A stretch of 64,000 bases of DNA from contig CBDCZY010000003.1 of assembly GCA_965224745.1 (NCBI GenBank), positions 248,001-312,000 on the forward strand, given 5' to 3'. The notes under the pieces were generated by a model. That model saw nothing but the letters and a program-made list of their open reading frames with translations, was not told the DNA's origin and ran no database searches. Positions 36,361 through 46,300 of the stretch are shown here, in pieces. Source of the DNA: CBDCZY01 sp965224745 (GTDB lineage Bacteria; Pseudomonadota; Gammaproteobacteria; Methylococcales; Methylomonadaceae). Position 1 is the stretch's first letter. Each line of letters begins with the position of its first letter. Position numbers and translations under genes: made by a program.

Positions 36361-37520
36361 TATCCGTAACTGTATTGCCTGAATTGTGCTTGATTAAAAA
36401 CACCTGCCTGATCCAAGTAAAATACCGTCCCTAGCAATAATATGCTCCCAGTAACAACGGCTAATCCAATCTTTAAATAACTATAAGGTCGTTCGCCCTG
36501 AACTCTTCCTGTTCTGGCGTTAACCACGAAACGGTAAGTTCTATCGCGATATAAAAAACCAGCAGCCCATATCGGCAATAAGCAATGCTTGTAAGTTGTA
36601 TCACGATGATCGGTATTAATATGATGAACCCGCTGATGGGAGCCACCAATATCAAACGTAATATCTTGATAAATCACCCCGTGCATAACTTGCTTGGCAT
36701 GATCAAAACCTTCATCCAAATCAACCTGATAATATTCGCTGCGAAAACCGCTGAGGTATTGCTCATCATAGGGAACTAAGTTTTCAAGATCCCAAGGTTG
36801 TAAACGATCAAGAATTTGCCTTGGGAGGGATAAACTGGCACCGACCAGTACATCATCAAAAAAACGCCCTACTTTGCCACGAACCGGTGTCCAGTGAATG
36901 TTGGGAACCCGTCTGACCGAAGAGACCAAACGTCCATTCTGGTAGTATTCAACCCTTTGGTTTTCATAATAAACATCCCCTCTATCGCCGGTATATTTGG
37001 TTTCTGTATAACTGTCATAAGTCCAGTACGGACAATAAACGCCCGTTAATTTAGCTTCCTCTCTGGCATATTTTTTCATCTTACCAGGACTGAACCAGCG
37101 ACTTCCCAGCCATTTCCTAAACGCTGCTTTCGCTTGCTTTTCAGTGATCAAAAAAGGTAATAATGATTTTGGTTGAATTGGCCTGGCTTGGGTGATACTG
37201 GTAACAATATCGGTACCGCAAAAAGGACATTCGCCAGCATGAATACTATCTTCAAATTTGAAACTGGCGCCGCAGGCTTCGCAACTGACTTGTTTGGTTT
37301 CTGTCGTCGGTTTAGCTCTTGCAAGCTCTTGTAAAGCTTCATGAAAATCATACTCGTGAATCTGTTCTAAACGATGCTTTATCTCGTTGGCCTGTCCACA
37401 ATAATGACAAACCAAGTGTTGCGTTCCAGGCGCGTACTTAAGCATTGCGCCGCATTTAGAGCACGGAAAGCGGTTTAATGGGTCGTGTTCACCACTCTGT
37501 TTAGCTTTATCGTCACTCAA
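36357..37520 (-). CDS. Zinc-ribbon membrane protein (YdjG-like)
   Basis: A 387-residue protein. Two N-terminal zinc ribbons are visible: CSKCGAMLKYAPGTQHLVCHYCGQ (about 20-43) and CEACGASFKFEDSIHAGECPFCGTD (about 80-104). A long soluble region follows (YCPYWTYDSYTETKYTGDRGD...), then one membrane helix near 350-372 and a short tail. It is last in the XpaC-TelA-SPFH operon. The architecture resembles Bacillus YdjG, which works with an SPFH protein in membrane stress. Its stop codon lies in palindromic element C, so the last residues (QYSYGY) may be altered. Confidence 0.75.
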   Translation of the reverse strand: MSDDKAKQSGEHDPLNRFPCSKCGAMLKYAPGTQHLVCHYCGQANEIKHRLEQIHEYDFHEALQELARAKPTTETKQVSCEACGASFKFEDSIHAGECPFCGTDIVTSITQARPIQPKSLLPFLITEKQAKAAFRKWLGSRWFSPGKMKKYAREEAKLTGVYCPYWTYDSYTETKYTGDRGDVYYENQRVEYYQNGRLVSSVRRVPNIHWTPVRGKVGRFFDDVLVGASLSLPRQILDRLQPWDLENLVPYDEQYLSGFRSEYYQVDLDEGFDHAKQVMHGVIYQDITFDIGGSHQRVHHINTDHRDTTYKHCLLPIWAAGFLYRDRTYRFVVNARTGRVQGERPYSYLKIGLAVVTGSILLLGTVFYLDQAGVFNQAQFRQYSYGY

Positions 37521-37570
37521 TGAAAGATTCCTCGTACGACCATGACCCGGTCATTTGGCTTTGTCTGTGT

Positions 37571-37888
37571 TTAATCGATCCTACGAAGAGGTTGATTATT
37601 TTGATTTGGCAAACTATTTTCTATGACGGGTTGAAGGGTTTGATCATTTTGATTGGGCAAAGAATCGCTTGCATCGTCATTATCATCATTGTCATAGAAA
37701 TCATCAAAATTGTTGTAGTACACCGGCGCACCTGTATTCATCCAGAGATCATTCCTATAGCTGTATCTGCCATAACAACCCGATGCAGTATCATAACAAC
37801 TATAACAACCCGTGAGCAGCATCAACCAAATGGTCAATACACAACCTGCTGCCACTTTCAAAAAGATTTTTTCCTGAACGAGCATCAT
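37571..37888 (-). CDS. Small lipoprotein of SPFH operon
   Basis: A 105-residue protein starting directly after the SPFH stop. The signal ends LMLLTGC (Cys28), so lipid modification is likely. The mature part has four Cys (CYSCYDTASGCYG) and an acidic Asp/Asn run (DDFYDNDDNDD) near 62-72, then a repeated NQN motif (SLPNQNDQ / SLPNQNNQ). It lies between SPFH and zinc-ribbon genes. No named family. Confidence 0.7.
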   Translation of the reverse strand: MMLVQEKIFLKVAAGCVLTIWLMLLTGCYSCYDTASGCYGRYSYRNDLWMNTGAPVYYNNFDDFYDNDDNDDASDSLPNQNDQTLQPVIENSLPNQNNQPLRRID

Positions 37889-38989
37889 TTATGATTTTGG
37901 CAGTGGCGGTGGCTTGTTTACAAATAAACCAGCAAACTCTGGCACTTTGCCCACAGGTGTCCAATCAACTAACTGGGTATTCCAAACTAAACTATTGGCA
38001 AAAATTTCATTGCTTTGTATCTTCTTTTTAACAGTATTAGCATCAATTGGACCGATTTGATGACCGTCGATAGCTAAAAAATAGTTGTTTTTCATTGGGA
38101 TTGGTGGCGGGCCAGATCCAGGATTACGTTGGTCATCGGACATAAGATCCGTCAATTTTTTACCGACGGCAAAACCCATACCCATACCAACCCCTTCAGC
38201 GCCGCCTCCCCCTGGGTTTTCAGCGGCTGCTTTAATTGCTTCTGCCGCTTGAAAACTGGCATAGTCTCGCAAATTCCCCAAAATCCCCATACTGGTTCGT
38301 TTATCCAACACTTCCTCAACATTTGGCGGTAGGGATATATTTTCTACTAACAACCGCACCAAAGCCAACCCGTATTCATTGAATACTGGTGCAATTTTTG
38401 CAGTAACAAAATCGCTCAAGTCATCGTAATTCGCAGCTAAATCAAGCACTGGAACATCGGATTCTCCCAGGACAGATGAAAAATGAGATAAAATCAAATT
38501 TCGCAGTTGATTGGTGATATCTTCCGTCGTAAAGAGAGCGCTGGTCCCCACGATTTCTTTGATAAAAGTGATCGGTTCTTTGACCCTGACCGTATAGCTC
38601 CCAAAAGCTCTCAGCCGAACTGCACCAAACTCCTTATCCCGAAGCATCACTGGGTTCTTGGTACCCCATTTCAGATCGGTAAAACGACGCATGTTAAAAA
38701 AATAGACTTCTGCTTTAAACGGGCTGTTGAAACCTGAAGGCCAATTTTCCAAAGTGGTCATAATCGGCATGTTGTTGGTTTCAAGCTCGTACATGCCGGG
38801 CTCATAAAGATCAGCAATACGACCTTCGTTGACCAATATTGCAACCTGAGACTCCCTGACTGTTAGTTTTGCGCCATATTTAATTTCGTTACCGTAACGT
38901 TCGAAACGATACACCATGGTATCTTTGCTATCGTCGGTCCACTCAATAACATCAACAAATTCACCGAAAAGTTTATCCCATAAGCCCAT
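37889..38989 (-). CDS. SPFH domain protein with C-terminal GYF_2 domain (YdjI-like)
   Basis: A 366-residue protein. Residues about 20-240 form an SPFH/band-7 domain of the virion-core-protein-like type (VAILVNEGRIADLYEPGMYEL, FGSYTVRVKEPITFIKEIVG). A Gly-rich hinge (AAENPGGGGAEGVGMGMG) follows, and a GYF_2-like domain at 310-360 (YFLAIDGHQIGPIDANTVKKKIQSNEIFANSLVW). There is no membrane helix, so it is likely peripheral. It is the central gene of the TelA/XpaC/zinc-ribbon operon; relatives recruit stress proteins to the membrane. Confidence 0.88.
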   Translation of the reverse strand: MGLWDKLFGEFVDVIEWTDDSKDTMVYRFERYGNEIKYGAKLTVRESQVAILVNEGRIADLYEPGMYELETNNMPIMTTLENWPSGFNSPFKAEVYFFNMRRFTDLKWGTKNPVMLRDKEFGAVRLRAFGSYTVRVKEPITFIKEIVGTSALFTTEDITNQLRNLILSHFSSVLGESDVPVLDLAANYDDLSDFVTAKIAPVFNEYGLALVRLLVENISLPPNVEEVLDKRTSMGILGNLRDYASFQAAEAIKAAAENPGGGGAEGVGMGMGFAVGKKLTDLMSDDQRNPGSGPPPIPMKNNYFLAIDGHQIGPIDANTVKKKIQSNEIFANSLVWNTQLVDWTPVGKVPEFAGLFVNKPPPLPKS

Positions 38990-39009
38990 TGTTTACTCCG
39001 CTATCTCTG

Positions 39010-40176
39010 TCAATTGGATTGAGTCTTGGTGGTAACGCTTGAAGCGGTTGCCAGTGTTTTACGTAAAGCTGTTTCGCATTCTTCAAGTTGCAATACCGCT
39101 TCGCCTCGCATTTTCTTACCATCATCTGCAATTTGCAAACTCTCCTCAATAGTGGCGATCAAATTCTCATTGGCTTTTTTAACTGATTCAATATCAAAAA
39201 CTCCTCGTTCCAATTGTTTACGGGTTTGAGCATTAGCCTGTTTTAAATTTTCCGCATTTCCTTCTAATAATTCATTCGTCAGATCAGTCGCTGACTGCAG
39301 TGTTTCCGCCGCTTCTGCAGATCGATAAATCGCTACTGCGGTAGCAAGCTGTTGTCGCCACAACGGAATGGTATTGACGATAGTCGAGTTAATTTTATTC
39401 ACTAAACCTTTATCGTTATCTTGCACCATTCGTATTCCAGGCAGACTTTGCATTGCAACCTGGCGAGTTAAACGTAAATCATGCACCCGTCTGTCTAAAT
39501 CATCCCTAACTGCTCGTAAATCACGCAGTTCTTGTGCTTCGATGACTTGCTCGCTGGCATCTGTTTGTTGTTGTTTTGCCGGTATGGTCTCTTCATCAAG
39601 TTGCCTTAACTTCTCTTTGCCTGCTCTGATATAACCTTCCAACTTATGAAAGTATTCAAGATTAGCTTCGTATAGTCGGTCTAAAGACGTAATATCGGTT
39701 AACAGGGTCGTTTTATGCTTTTCCAAACGATTGGTGATGTTATCGACCTGCTTGCGAACATCTTCGTATTTCTGTAAAAATAATACCACCGGTTTGGCTT
39801 TACCGAATAACTTCGCGAAAAAGCCAATTTTCTTGGTTGGATCAAGGGTATCGATATCAAAACCACGTAACGAGGCCACCATTTCATTTAGATCGCCGCC
39901 AGCTGGGCCAATATCTTTATTTTTTACACCTTCTAACATCCGATCAGAAACCATAGTTAATTGTTCTTGAGCTTTGCTGCCGAATGAAATAATCGATTTA
40001 GTGTCATTTAAATCGATTTCAGCCATCAGTTCTTCGGTTTGTTGCCGCTCACTGTCCTCGGTATTTTTATATGGAGTCAATTCTTTAGTGACCCCTGGAA
40101 CAATTTCTTCGAATACAGAACTACCAGGAATGTCTGCCGACTTTGTTACAGTTGTTTTCTTATCTTGTTCAGCCAT
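39010..40176 (-). CDS. telA: TelA-family toxic anion resistance protein
   Basis: A 388-residue all-helical protein of the TelA/YceH family. Motifs: SIISFGSKAQEQLTMVSDRMLEGVKNKDIGPAGGDLNEMVASLRGFD (about 60-106), FFAKLFGKAKPVVLFLQKYEDVRKQVDNITNRLEKHKTTLLTDITSLDRLYE, and SLPGIRMVQDNDKGLVNKINSTIVNTIPLWRQQLATAVA. The family is named after tellurite resistance but also links to detergents, colicins and cell-wall antibiotics. It sits 20 bp before the SPFH gene and 22 bp after the XpaC gene in one operon. Confidence 0.92.
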   Translation of the reverse strand: MAEQDKKTTVTKSADIPGSSVFEEIVPGVTKELTPYKNTEDSERQQTEELMAEIDLNDTKSIISFGSKAQEQLTMVSDRMLEGVKNKDIGPAGGDLNEMVASLRGFDIDTLDPTKKIGFFAKLFGKAKPVVLFLQKYEDVRKQVDNITNRLEKHKTTLLTDITSLDRLYEANLEYFHKLEGYIRAGKEKLRQLDEETIPAKQQQTDASEQVIEAQELRDLRAVRDDLDRRVHDLRLTRQVAMQSLPGIRMVQDNDKGLVNKINSTIVNTIPLWRQQLATAVAIYRSAEAAETLQSATDLTNELLEGNAENLKQANAQTRKQLERGVFDIESVKKANENLIATIEESLQIADDGKKMRGEAVLQLEECETALRKTLATASSVTTKTQSN

Positions 40177-40198
40177 GATTTACCCTTTTTAACCTCTT

Positions 40199-41056
40199 TC
40201 AAATAACGCCTTCGCGTTTCAATTGATTCGTCAACACTTCGATCTGGACATCTAAATCAAAAACATCGTCTTCGATTAATTTTTGTTTCTGCTCGGTAAA
40301 TACCGACTCAATGGTCTCCAGTACATTTTTGAAATTCTGTTCCAAATCGACTGACTCATTTCGTTGATGTGTTTTTGCATAACCCTCAGTAACCTGCTGA
40401 GCCCCTTCCAAATAAACGTTCAAAAACTTTCTGGCGCGACGAATATCACCGGGATCATCTTCGATTACTTCTAAAATTTCTCTGCCAAGCAAACATATAC
40501 GGTCAATCCTCTGATTAAACTCATCATTAGCAATCTGTAGATTTGCTTGCTTAATCCTATCCAGTAAATTTTCTGCATCATTCAGAGTTTGTGATATTTC
40601 CAAGGCGCTATAGCCATGACTACCGGCCTTTAGCTTTTCTCGCCACGGATCAAAACCATACGTTAAAAACATTCCCAGTAAAGCACCCAGACCAAAAGTA
40701 ATCGACACCCAAAATCCATATCCAGCACCTAACCAAGCCACTAATCCGGTCGAAACAGCAACCACGCTACTGGCCATTAGTTTCAATGGCCATCGGGGTG
40801 GATGCGCAATTTTCTTCGCTTGATATTGGGATTCGGCAGCAATGCCTTCTTTTAGTAACCACGCAGCAAGTAAGAAAGCAGCGCAAGCACTCCCATTAAC
40901 CAAAATACCTGTAAAATGACCTCTGCTAAACGATAAAATCGTCGCCGGAATACTCGCTAGTGGCAGAAAATATAGCAACAAGCCTTTTAAGGCATAAGGC
41001 TTGGTCAGTTTTTTTACATACCGCTTCGGTACGCGCGGAATTCGTGGACTGTTCAT
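40199..41056 (-). CDS. XpaC-like membrane protein
   Basis: A 285-residue protein with four hydrophobic segments in its first half (about 22-40, 48-68, 88-110, 115-135), followed by a cytoplasmic helical domain (ISQTLNDAENLLDRIKQANLQIANDEFNQRIDRICLLGREILEVIEDDPGDIRRARKFLNVYLEGAQQV) typical of the 5-bromo-4-chloroindolyl phosphate hydrolysis (XpaC) family. Such proteins pair with TelA in Bacillus and many proteobacteria. The start overlaps the stop of an upstream small lipoprotein gene (ATGA), showing tight coupling. Confidence 0.88.
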   Translation of the reverse strand: MNSPRIPRVPKRYVKKLTKPYALKGLLLYFLPLASIPATILSFSRGHFTGILVNGSACAAFLLAAWLLKEGIAAESQYQAKKIAHPPRWPLKLMASSVVAVSTGLVAWLGAGYGFWVSITFGLGALLGMFLTYGFDPWREKLKAGSHGYSALEISQTLNDAENLLDRIKQANLQIANDEFNQRIDRICLLGREILEVIEDDPGDIRRARKFLNVYLEGAQQVTEGYAKTHQRNESVDLEQNFKNVLETIESVFTEQKQKLIEDDVFDLDVQIEVLTNQLKREGVI

Positions 41057-41196
41057 CGGCTTTGATTGCTTTCGATAGAAAGTTGCTCTCTATCGGTTGA
41101 ATAGTTGATCTCATTGATCATGGATTGACAGGTTGCGAGTGTTACGGTTGTACACAGCAACAATACACCCATTATTTTTTTTAACATCACTGGCAT
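41053..41196 (-). CDS. 47-residue lipoprotein leading XpaC-TelA operon
   Basis: A minus-strand frame from the ATG at 41196, preceded by AGGAAACAAGAAT, encodes 47 residues. The lipoprotein signal is MPVMLKKIMGVLLLCTTVTLATC with Cys23. The mature part is only 25 residues, polar (QSMINEINYSTDREQLSIESNQSR). The TGA stop overlaps the xpaC ATG (ATGA), strong evidence that it is a real, translated operon member. No family is known. Confidence 0.7.
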   Translation of the reverse strand: MPVMLKKIMGVLLLCTTVTLATCQSMINEINYSTDREQLSIESNQSR

Positions 41197-41337
41197 ATTC
41201 TTGTTTCCTATCCCTTTTTTGACGAATTATTTCATTTTAATTCAGATTGGGATGATTTATCATCTCTTAATTTAGTGCACTAGCGACCCTAGTCATTGCA
41301 AGTGGAGTTCTATAATAACCTTTATGAGAGCCATAAG

Positions 41338-41595
41338 ATGAATAAAAATTCAAAATCCAACGAAGCAATCAATGACAGATTCGACAAAATCAAAAAACAG
41401 ATGACTCATCTACAAACACTAAAATCACAGTTTGACTCTTCTTCAGATGCATTTGTCCGAGATACCATCACCAAAGAAATGGGAAAAAGAGCGAAAGCTC
41501 TCAGTAAAGCGGTCAAGAAATTCATTAAGAAAGGAGGCGACCCTCACCAACTTGCTGACATTTACAAACTATCAGACGAGCAACGAAAAAAATAA
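41338..41595 (+). CDS. Small highly basic protein of unknown function
   Basis: The ATG at 41338 gives 85 residues (MNKNSKSNEAINDRFDKIKKQ...); the frame continues upstream to a TTG at 41296, but the ATG has the better ribosome context (GAGAGCCATAAG). It is helical, with many Lys/Arg and few hydrophobics (EMGKRAKALSKAVKKFIKKGGDP), and no signal peptide. It is transcribed divergently from the XpaC-TelA operon, so the 140-bp gap should hold both promoters. No recognised family. Confidence 0.55.
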   Translation: MNKNSKSNEAINDRFDKIKKQMTHLQTLKSQFDSSSDAFVRDTITKEMGKRAKALSKAVKKFIKKGGDPHQLADIYKLSDEQRKK

Positions 41596-41713
41596 AGCGA
41601 AGCGCCCTTTGAACTAAATCTTTAGCGAAATAGCAGCAACGCGCAGGAAACATTTAATCTTCTTTCTGGTTTTTAACGCCAAAAAACTGTGTCTCATTTA
41701 AGTTACAGGTTAA

Positions 41714-41880
41714 TATATACTTCACTCGGCCAAGGATGCTGGTTTCAATCGGTCGATTTTTGCCGATAGACTGCGTTACTGAAACAGTTGCGTAGCTTGC
41801 TATGCACCTATTTCAGCGCCTTGCTCTCGACAAAAATCTACTCGCTATAAATTCCGCATCCGTGGCTGTATGAAGTATAT
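41714..41880. repeat. Palindromic repeat element, copy D
   Basis: Arms 41714-41739 and 41856-41880 are inverted repeats (ATATACTTCA...CAAGGATGC against GCATCCGTGGC...GAAGTATAT). The inner halves are also complementary: GATTTTTGCCGATAGACTGC and GCTCTCGACAAAAATC. The core GCGTAGCTTGCTATGC is the exact complement of GCATAGCAAGCTACGC in copy B. It fills the region just upstream of proC. Confidence 0.8.
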
Positions 41881-41907
41881 AGTCACTTTGAAATTATTGA
41901 AAAAAAT

Positions 41908-42732
41908 ATGAAAGATAAGGTAATTGGCTTTATTGGAGGTGGCAACATGGCGTCCAGCTTACTTAATGGTTTGATTAGTAGTGGACATGACCCAAACAAC
42001 CTATGGGTATCTGATGTAGACACTTCTAAACTGAATGCCTTAAAAAGTCGCTTGGGTATACAAGTTTCATTTGAAAATGAACCGCTCATAAGCGCATCTC
42101 AAGTCGTGGTTTTTGCTATCAAACCACAAGTTTTTAAAGAAGTGGCGCAACAAGCTTCGCCTGCTATCCAACAGCAGCAATGTCTGGTTATTTCGATTGC
42201 TGCTGGCATCACCCAATCCTCATTAACCAAGTGGCTGGGAGACACCACAGCGATAGTCAGATGTATGCCAAATACACCGGCCCTGGTGCAAACAGGCGCC
42301 ACAGGCTTACACAGTAATTCTTTAGTCACTAGCACCCAACGGGATTTAGCTGAGAATATTCTAAGATCAGTCGGCATAACAGTTTGGGTGGATCAAGAAA
42401 GAGATCTTGACGCAATCACCGCCGTATCGGGCAGCGGTCCAGCCTACTTTTTTCTACTGATGGAGGCTCTGGAGGCAACTGCTCTAGAATTAGGTCTGAA
42501 TCAACAAACAGCGCGTTTGCTCATTCAACAAACGGCGTTGGGTGCTGCTAAGATTGCAATGGAATCAATCGATTCGCCCGCCGACCTTAGAAAACATGTC
42601 ACATCACCAGGCGGCACCACGGAACAAGCGGTGAATGTTTTGCAACAAGGTGCACTAGAAACTTTGATATCGAAAGCTCTGCATGCTGCACGAGATCGTT
42701 CTGTCACATTATCGCAACAATTAGGAGAATAA
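41908..42732 (+). CDS. proC: Pyrroline-5-carboxylate reductase
   Basis: A 274-residue enzyme that reduces 1-pyrroline-5-carboxylate to proline with NAD(P)H in the cytoplasm. The N-terminal dinucleotide motif is GFIGGGNMASSLLNGLI (6-22). CMPNTPALVQTGATGL and the C-terminal signature ITAVSGSGPAYFFLLMEAL, then HVTSPGGTTEQAVNVL, are typical. Length matches the family. It precedes yggT by 3 bp, a widely conserved gammaproteobacterial pair. Palindromic element D lies just upstream. Confidence 0.95.
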   Translation: MKDKVIGFIGGGNMASSLLNGLISSGHDPNNLWVSDVDTSKLNALKSRLGIQVSFENEPLISASQVVVFAIKPQVFKEVAQQASPAIQQQQCLVISIAAGITQSSLTKWLGDTTAIVRCMPNTPALVQTGATGLHSNSLVTSTQRDLAENILRSVGITVWVDQERDLDAITAVSGSGPAYFFLLMEALEATALELGLNQQTARLLIQQTALGAAKIAMESIDSPADLRKHVTSPGGTTEQAVNVLQQGALETLISKALHAARDRSVTLSQQLGE

Positions 42733-42735
42733 AAA

Positions 42736-43308
42736 ATGGGTGAAAACTATCTGGCTAATCCGGCCATTTTTATCATCGACACATTAATCGGCCTATATAT
42801 TTTTGCGGTGTTATTAAGGCTTATATTACAGTGGTCAGGAGCCGATTTTTACAATCCTATCTCGCAAATGATCGTTAAAATTACTCACCCTCCCATCAGG
42901 CTATTCAGACGATTTCTTCCCTCGATTGGTAAATTTGATACCGCAACGATTGTGCTATTAGTAGGGTTACAATTAATTGCCGATGCACTTATCTTATCCC
43001 TAAAGTCCATGCCTGTTAGTTTAGGAGTACTGCTTCCCATTTCCATATACCATTTAGTGGATATGGTCTTTAATGTTTATCTTTTTTCAATTTTAGGCGT
43101 AGTAATATTAAGCTGGATCAATCCACACAGCTCTCACCCGGCGGCATCGATTCTTAATACAATTACCGATCCAGTACTCAATTTAGCTCGAAAAATAATC
43201 CCCGACATGGGTGGGCTTGACTTGTCACCAATCATTGCGTTGGTCGGACTGCAAGTTATGAAGATGCTAATATTGCCGCCTTTACAGCAGCTCATTGGCT
43301 TGATGTGA
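42736..43308 (+). CDS. yggT: YggT family membrane protein
   Basis: A 190-residue protein with two copies of the YggT unit, each with a pair of membrane helices (about 10-35/65-85 and 105-125/155-180). Both carry the motif of the form NP.S....I..P.L.......P..G..D (YNPISQMIVKITHPPIRLFRRFLP.IGKFD; SHPAASILNTITDPVLNLARKIIPDMGGLD). It follows proC closely and is likely cotranscribed. The function is uncertain; roles in ion homeostasis or cell-surface assembly have been suggested for relatives. Confidence 0.92.
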   Translation: MGENYLANPAIFIIDTLIGLYIFAVLLRLILQWSGADFYNPISQMIVKITHPPIRLFRRFLPSIGKFDTATIVLLVGLQLIADALILSLKSMPVSLGVLLPISIYHLVDMVFNVYLFSILGVVILSWINPHSSHPAASILNTITDPVLNLARKIIPDMGGLDLSPIIALVGLQVMKMLILPPLQQLIGLM

Positions 43309-43333
43309 TTGCCTGTAGGTGCCAAGAAAGCAC

Positions 43334-46300
43334 TTAGTCGACCCAACGTCTGGCGTTTCTAAACAGCCTTAACCAAGCGCCATCTTCTTGCCATTCAGAA
43401 GGATACCAGCTATTTTGGATAGCCCTGAAACATCGCTCAGGATGCGGCATCATAATGGTAAAGCGACCATCGGGAGTAGTGAGACCAGTAATCCCCAAAG
43501 GGGATCCATTTGGGTTGGCAGGGAAAGCTTCTGTAACATCTCCACGATTATCAACATACTGTAGTGCAACCACGCCAGACTCAGCGATTTCCTGAACTGA
43601 GCCTGAAAAATCTGCGTAGCCTTCACCGTGGGCCACACTGACAGGAATTTTTGATCCAGCCATACCCTGCAACAAAACAGATGGTGATGGCTGGACTTCG
43701 ACCATCACAACCCGAGCTTCAAATTGTTCAGACAAATTTCGGGTAAAAACCGGCCAATTTTCTGCACCGGGAATTAACTCCTTGAGCTGGGAAAAAGTCT
43801 GACAACCGTTGCATACCCCAAGGCAGAATGTATCAGCTCGATTAAAAAAAGCGACAAATTCATCTCGCAACTTAGGATTGTACAAGATAGATTTTGCCCA
43901 ACCACCACCGGCACCTAGCACATCACCATAAGAAAACCCGCCGCAAGCCGCCATACCTACAAACTCTTCAAGTCGGGCTCGCCCGGCCAAGATATCACTC
44001 ATGTGTACATCGACGCAGGTAAAGTTGGCACGCTCAAAAGCCGCTGCCATCTCAACATGCCCATTCACACCTTGCTCACGCAGAATGGCTACTTTTGGGC
44101 GAAGCACATTGATATAAGGGGAAGCAGTGTTTTGATTGATATCGAATGTCATCTTAACTGACAACCCTGGATCACCATCATCTAAAATTTGTTTATATTG
44201 TTGTTGCGCACAATCAGGATTATCCCTAAGTCGCTGCATGTGAAAACTGGTTTCAGACCAAATTTTTTGCAAATCCGTTCGACTTTGCTCCATTACTACT
44301 TCTTGCTGCCAATTAATCTGGAGCGTTTGTTGATCCATGGTCGAACCAATAATATGCGAACAGGCATTAAGTCCAGCACGATCCAGACTGGCTAAAACAG
44401 ACTTTTGTTCATCCTTCGCTACCTGTATCACAACACCCAGCTCTTCATTAAATAATGCACTTAAGATATCTTCCCCTGTGTGGCTTAGTTCTGCCTTTAT
44501 ACCAACCCGTCCAGCGAACATCATTTCGCATAAAACCGCCACTAAGCCACCATCTGATCGATCATGATAAGCCAATATCTTTTGTTCTTGGTGCAAACTT
44601 TGAATGGCTTTAAAAAAGGCTTTAACAAGCTCTGGATCATCTAAATCAGGGCAGCAATCTCCCAACTGACCGTATACTTGAGCAAGCGCTGAGCCACCCA
44701 AACGATTTTTGGCTTGTCCCAAGTCAATTAAAATCAAGACCGTTTCACCTGTTTGCAAAACTGGGGTCTGAGTTTGCTTGACATCTATTACTGGCGCGAA
44801 AGCTGAAATAATTAACGAAAGTGGGGCAGTCATAACTTGTTCGACACCTTCATGTTGCCAGACCGTTTTCATCGACAACGAATCCTTTCCCACCGGGATA
44901 GCGATACCCAATGCAGGGCAAAGTTCCAAACCGACTGCTTTAACCGCATCATATAATAAAGCATCTTCATCTTGATCACCGCAAGCCGCCATCCAATTGG
45001 CCGATAACTTGATCTGAGATAACGCTTCAATACGGGTAGCTGCTATATTGGTTATGGCTTCACCAATAGCTACCCGAGCAGATGCAGAAGCATTAATCAA
45101 TGCCAGTGGTGTTCTCTCTCCCATAGCCATCGCTTCTCCGGAGGTCGAACGGTAACCATTGGCAGTGACTGCAACATCAGATACCGGAATCTGCCAGGGA
45201 CCAACCATCTGGTCGCGAGCAACCAAACCCGTAACGGAGCGATCTCCGATATGAATCAAAAAACTTTTATCGGCCACCGCAGGAAACGCTAACACCCGTC
45301 GAACGGCTTCTTCCAACTTAATTTCCTGTAAGTTGAGACCAGGTAGGGAGCGTTTTTTATGATTTGTTATTCTCTCCATTTTTGGAGGGTTCCCGAATAA
45401 TAACGACATTGGAATATCCACCGGCTCGTTATCAAAATGCTTATCGGTCAACGTTAAGAGCTCTTGCTCTTGCGCCTCACCAATTACCGCATACAAACAA
45501 CGCTCCTTATCACAAAAACGTTCTAAAAGAGATAAAGACTCCGGCTTGACAGCCAAGACATAACGTTCCTGAGCCTCATTACTCCAAATTTGCATGGGCG
45601 ACATACCCATATCTGCATTGAGAATATCTCTAAGCTCGAAACGCCCACCTCGTTTACTATCATGAATAAGCTCGGGTACTGCATTTGATAACCCCCCTGC
45701 CCCAACATCATGAATTGAAATGATCGGCGATGATTCGCCCATCGCACAGCAATGATTGATGACTTCCTGACATCGCCGCTGCATTTCAGGATTGCCACGT
45801 TGCACTGAAGCAAAGTCAAGCTGCTCTGTGCTTGTTCCAGAGTTTTGGGATGAGGCCGCCCCGCCGCCCAAACCGATCAGCATGGCAGGACCACCCAAAA
45901 CGATGATTAGACTTCCAACCGGTATGGTAAGTTTGGTCACATGCATGGGGCGAATATGCCCCATACCACCTGCTATCATAATAGGCTTATGATAACCTCG
46001 AAATTTTAGCGGCTCATTGGAAGAAGGCATTAAGGCGGCTTGCTCAAATGTCCTGAAGTAGCCATTAAGATTAGGACGACCAAACTCATTGTTAAACGTA
46101 GCACTACCTATCGGCCCTTCCAACATAATTTGCAAAGCCGAGGCCAGTCTATCAGGCTTCCCGGCTTGCAATTCCCAGGGTTGAATGAGCTCTGGAATTT
46201 CTAAATGGGAAACGGTAAATCCGGATAACCCCGCTTTACTGTGAGAGCCACGACCAGTCGCGCCTTCATCACGAATCTCGCCACCCGAACCGGTAGCAGC

